Shown: positions 5,107 to 6,180 of the stretch, piece by piece
Layout of the letters: each line of letters starts with the position of its first letter
Position numbering within the stretch: position 1 is the stretch's first letter
Source of the DNA: Candidatus Margulisiibacteriota bacterium
GTDB lineage: Bacteria; Margulisbacteria; WOR-1; O2-12-FULL-45-9; XYB2-FULL-48-7
Direction: 5' to 3'
NCBI GenBank assembly: GCA_028717325.1
Contig: JAQUOB010000080.1
Location: 1-6,180, forward strand
DNA: 6,180 bases
Translations under genes and position numbers: made by a program
The notes under the pieces: generated by a model
The model's input: only the letters and a program-made list of their open reading frames with translations
The model's database searches: none
Told to the model about the DNA's origin: nothing

Positions 5107-5772
5107 TTAAAAAGGCAGAGTCGTTGAGGTGGTTACTGTCGTCGGGGTGAATAAAACAAAATCCTGGGTTACGGTCTGTCCCTCAGAGATCGTGACTTCA
5201 GCTGAACCGGCGGACGTGTTGCCGCGGGCATCGATGTCAGCTTCGTAGGTTCCGGCCGGAATGCTCGAAATTATATAGTTGCCGCTGCTGTCCGTTTGAT
5301 TGTTATAGAGAGAACGGCTTTGCTTGAGATAGACCGTTATGCCGATGACCAGGCTCCCGTTAGTGTCTTTGACATTCCCCTTCAGCCAGCCATTTTTTGT
5401 AATGGTGACGGCAGCGGTCCCGGACAGCGCGCCGACCGTCGCCATCACGTTCCCTGACGCCTCAGCCGCCCCGGCCGTCAGCAAGCCGATAGAAGAAATA
5501 GTCCCGATGCCGCCCTGGACGCTCCAGGCCGGGCTGATCGAAACGATCTGGCCGACGCTGTTTTTGCCGATGGCCGTGAATGCCTGTGATTGATTGGTCC
5601 CGACAGTGACCGTCGAAGGACTAATTTCAATACTGGCTACCTCGCCGGTAATGTCGCCGCAACCAGAAAGAATGACAAATGACAAATTAAAAATGACAAA
5701 TGAAGGAAGAATTAATTTAAAAAACCGCTGATAGCTTACAGCCATCTGACATTTACGAAACAAGCTTGCCAT
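5107..5772 (-). CDS. Lipoprotein with Ig-like (Big) and carboxypeptidase-regulatory-like domains
   Basis: A 221-residue cell-envelope protein. A hydrophobic segment ends in the lipobox LSGC (Cys38). Residues about 43-122 look like a bacterial Ig-like (Big_2-type) domain: VASIEISPSTVTVGTNQSQAF, SPAWSVQGGIGTISSIGLLT, then GTAAVTI. Residues about 126-207 look like a carboxypeptidase regulatory-like fold: LKGNVKDTNGSLVIGITVYL, TDSSGNYIISSIPAGTYEADI. The end is a Thr/Ser-rich tail, TPTTVTTSTTLPF. Such modules are usually structural or adhesive, and no catalytic residues are seen. The start at 5772 overlaps the pyrC end by 20 bases. Met10 (ATG at 5743-5745), just after the pyrC stop, would put the lipobox Cys at 29 and give a more ordinary signal peptide, so it is a serious alternative. 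Neither start has a strong Shine-Dalgarno. The hydrophobic signal core is encoded by a TGACAAAT repeat. Confidence 0.8.
   Translation of the reverse strand: MASLFRKCQMAVSYQRFFKLILPSFVIFNLSFVILSGCGDITGEVASIEISPSTVTVGTNQSQAFTAIGKNSVGQIVSISPAWSVQGGIGTISSIGLLTAGAAEASGNVMATVGALSGTAAVTITKNGWLKGNVKDTNGSLVIGITVYLKQSRSLYNNQTDSSGNYIISSIPAGTYEADIDARGNTSAGSAEVTISEGQTVTQDFVLFTPTTVTTSTTLPF
5673..5701. repeat. TGACAAAT repeat, three copies
   Basis: TGACAAAT occurs at 5673-5680, 5680-5687 and 5694-5701, with an AT-rich spacer before the last copy. On the minus strand the tract is TTTGTCATT-like and encodes the hydrophobic part of the lipoprotein signal peptide, SFVIFNLSFVIL. Similar CAAA-rich tracts are common in some uncultivated bacterial genomes (recollection). 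Confidence 0.65.
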
Positions 5773-6180
5773 CTTTTACGACGATCCTGCCGGAAACGAT
5801 GGTATAAAGAACTTTCCCTTTTAACTGCCAGCCGTTGAAAGGCGTGTTCCGGCTCTTTGAGGCGAATTTTGAGGCGTCAACCATCCATTCGGCTTTTGGA
5901 TCAACGATTATCAGGTCGGCGGCCGCGCCGGCTTTGAGCGCGCCCTTGTTCAGCTTCAGTATCCGGGCCGGCGCCGCGGTCATTTTTTCAACCGCCTGTT
6001 TTGGGGTCAAGATCTTCGGTTCGATCAGCCGGGTAATGACCAGGGCCAGTGCGGTCTCCAGGCCGACTATGCCGCTCGAGGCCAGGTTAAACTCCACTTT
6101 CTTCTCTTCAATGTTGTGCGGCGCGTGATCGGTCGCGATCGCGTCGATCGTGCCGTCTTTTAAGCCGCGCAGGATTTCCG
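5753..6180 (-). CDS. pyrC: Dihydroorotase PyrC, C-terminal part (5' end outside window)
   Basis: Dihydroorotase cyclises N-carbamoyl-aspartate to dihydroorotate in pyrimidine biosynthesis. The frame is open to the right edge; the GTG at 6097 is an internal Val codon, because family residues continue upstream of it. Visible motifs: IATDHAPH, with the Asp that is metal-binding and catalytic in this amidohydrolase family; EFNLASSGIVGLETAL; KMTAAPARILKL; KAGAAADLIIVDPKAEW; and SRNTPFNGWQLKGKVLYTIVSGR, the usual end of the bacterial class I (about 420-430 aa) enzyme. About 141 residues are present; the metal-binding N-terminal HxH region is outside. The stop overlaps the annotated start of the downstream lipoprotein gene, so the genes form one operon. 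An allantoinase or hydantoinase is the alternative, but the C-terminal pattern favours PyrC. Confidence 0.92.
   Translation of the reverse strand, partial: EILRGLKDGTIDAIATDHAPHNIEEKKVEFNLASSGIVGLETALALVITRLIEPKILTPKQAVEKMTAAPARILKLNKGALKAGAAADLIIVDPKAEWMVDASKFASKSRNTPFNGWQLKGKVLYTIVSGRIVVKDGKLVS

Noticed and set aside
6095..6097. GTG as the start of a short separate dihydroorotase-like gene
   Set aside because: The frame stays open to the window edge and continues the conserved TDHAPH motif upstream, so the GTG is internal to pyrC.

Overview
The window is a gene-dense stretch of a bacterial chromosome, mostly of moderate-to-high GC. It holds nine protein-coding genes, two of them cut by the window edges, and no RNA genes. 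The secretin, two lipobox lipoproteins and a PilP-like protein point to a bacterium with an outer membrane. Compact operons, repeat-like CAAA-rich tracts, a CCCTTCG...CGCTCAGGG-type dispersed repeat and a free-standing S23/IVP gene resemble genomes of uncultivated candidate phyla (Margulisbacteria/WOR-1, Omnitrophota and similar). That placement is a low-confidence inference; no rRNA or other taxonomic marker was available.

Left part (1-2653): the C-terminal half of ruvB (Holliday-junction helicase) is followed on the same strand by a complete hisB (histidine biosynthesis). Convergent to hisB is a calcineurin-like metallophosphoesterase gene. Its start lies only 14 bases from the start of a divergent UPF0280/COG2122 gene of the ApbE-related superfamily. 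The gap between them carries two face-to-face extended -10 promoters, and the phosphoesterase transcript is predicted to be leaderless with a GTG start.

Middle (2654-3134): an AT-rich block encodes a four-helix-bundle S23/23S-rRNA-intervening-sequence-type protein. Imperfect inverted copies of a CAAAC/TCAAA-rich sequence bracket it, which is the layout of an rRNA intervening sequence, but here it sits at the end of a protein operon.

Right-centre (3131-4675, minus strand): a PilP-like lipoprotein gene lies 3 bases upstream of a short PilQ/GspD-type secretin gene. The secretin stop overlaps the S23 start (ATGA). This looks like a minimal secretin plus inner-membrane partner module of a type IV pilus or type II secretion machine.

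Right (4741-6180, minus strand): the C-terminal part of pyrC (dihydroorotase), a lipoprotein with an Ig-like and a carboxypeptidase-regulatory-like domain, and a 114-residue charged protein of unknown function form a tightly packed operon. It is closed by a strong intrinsic terminator whose stem includes two bases of the last stop codon. No gene-free stretch exceeds about 90 bases.
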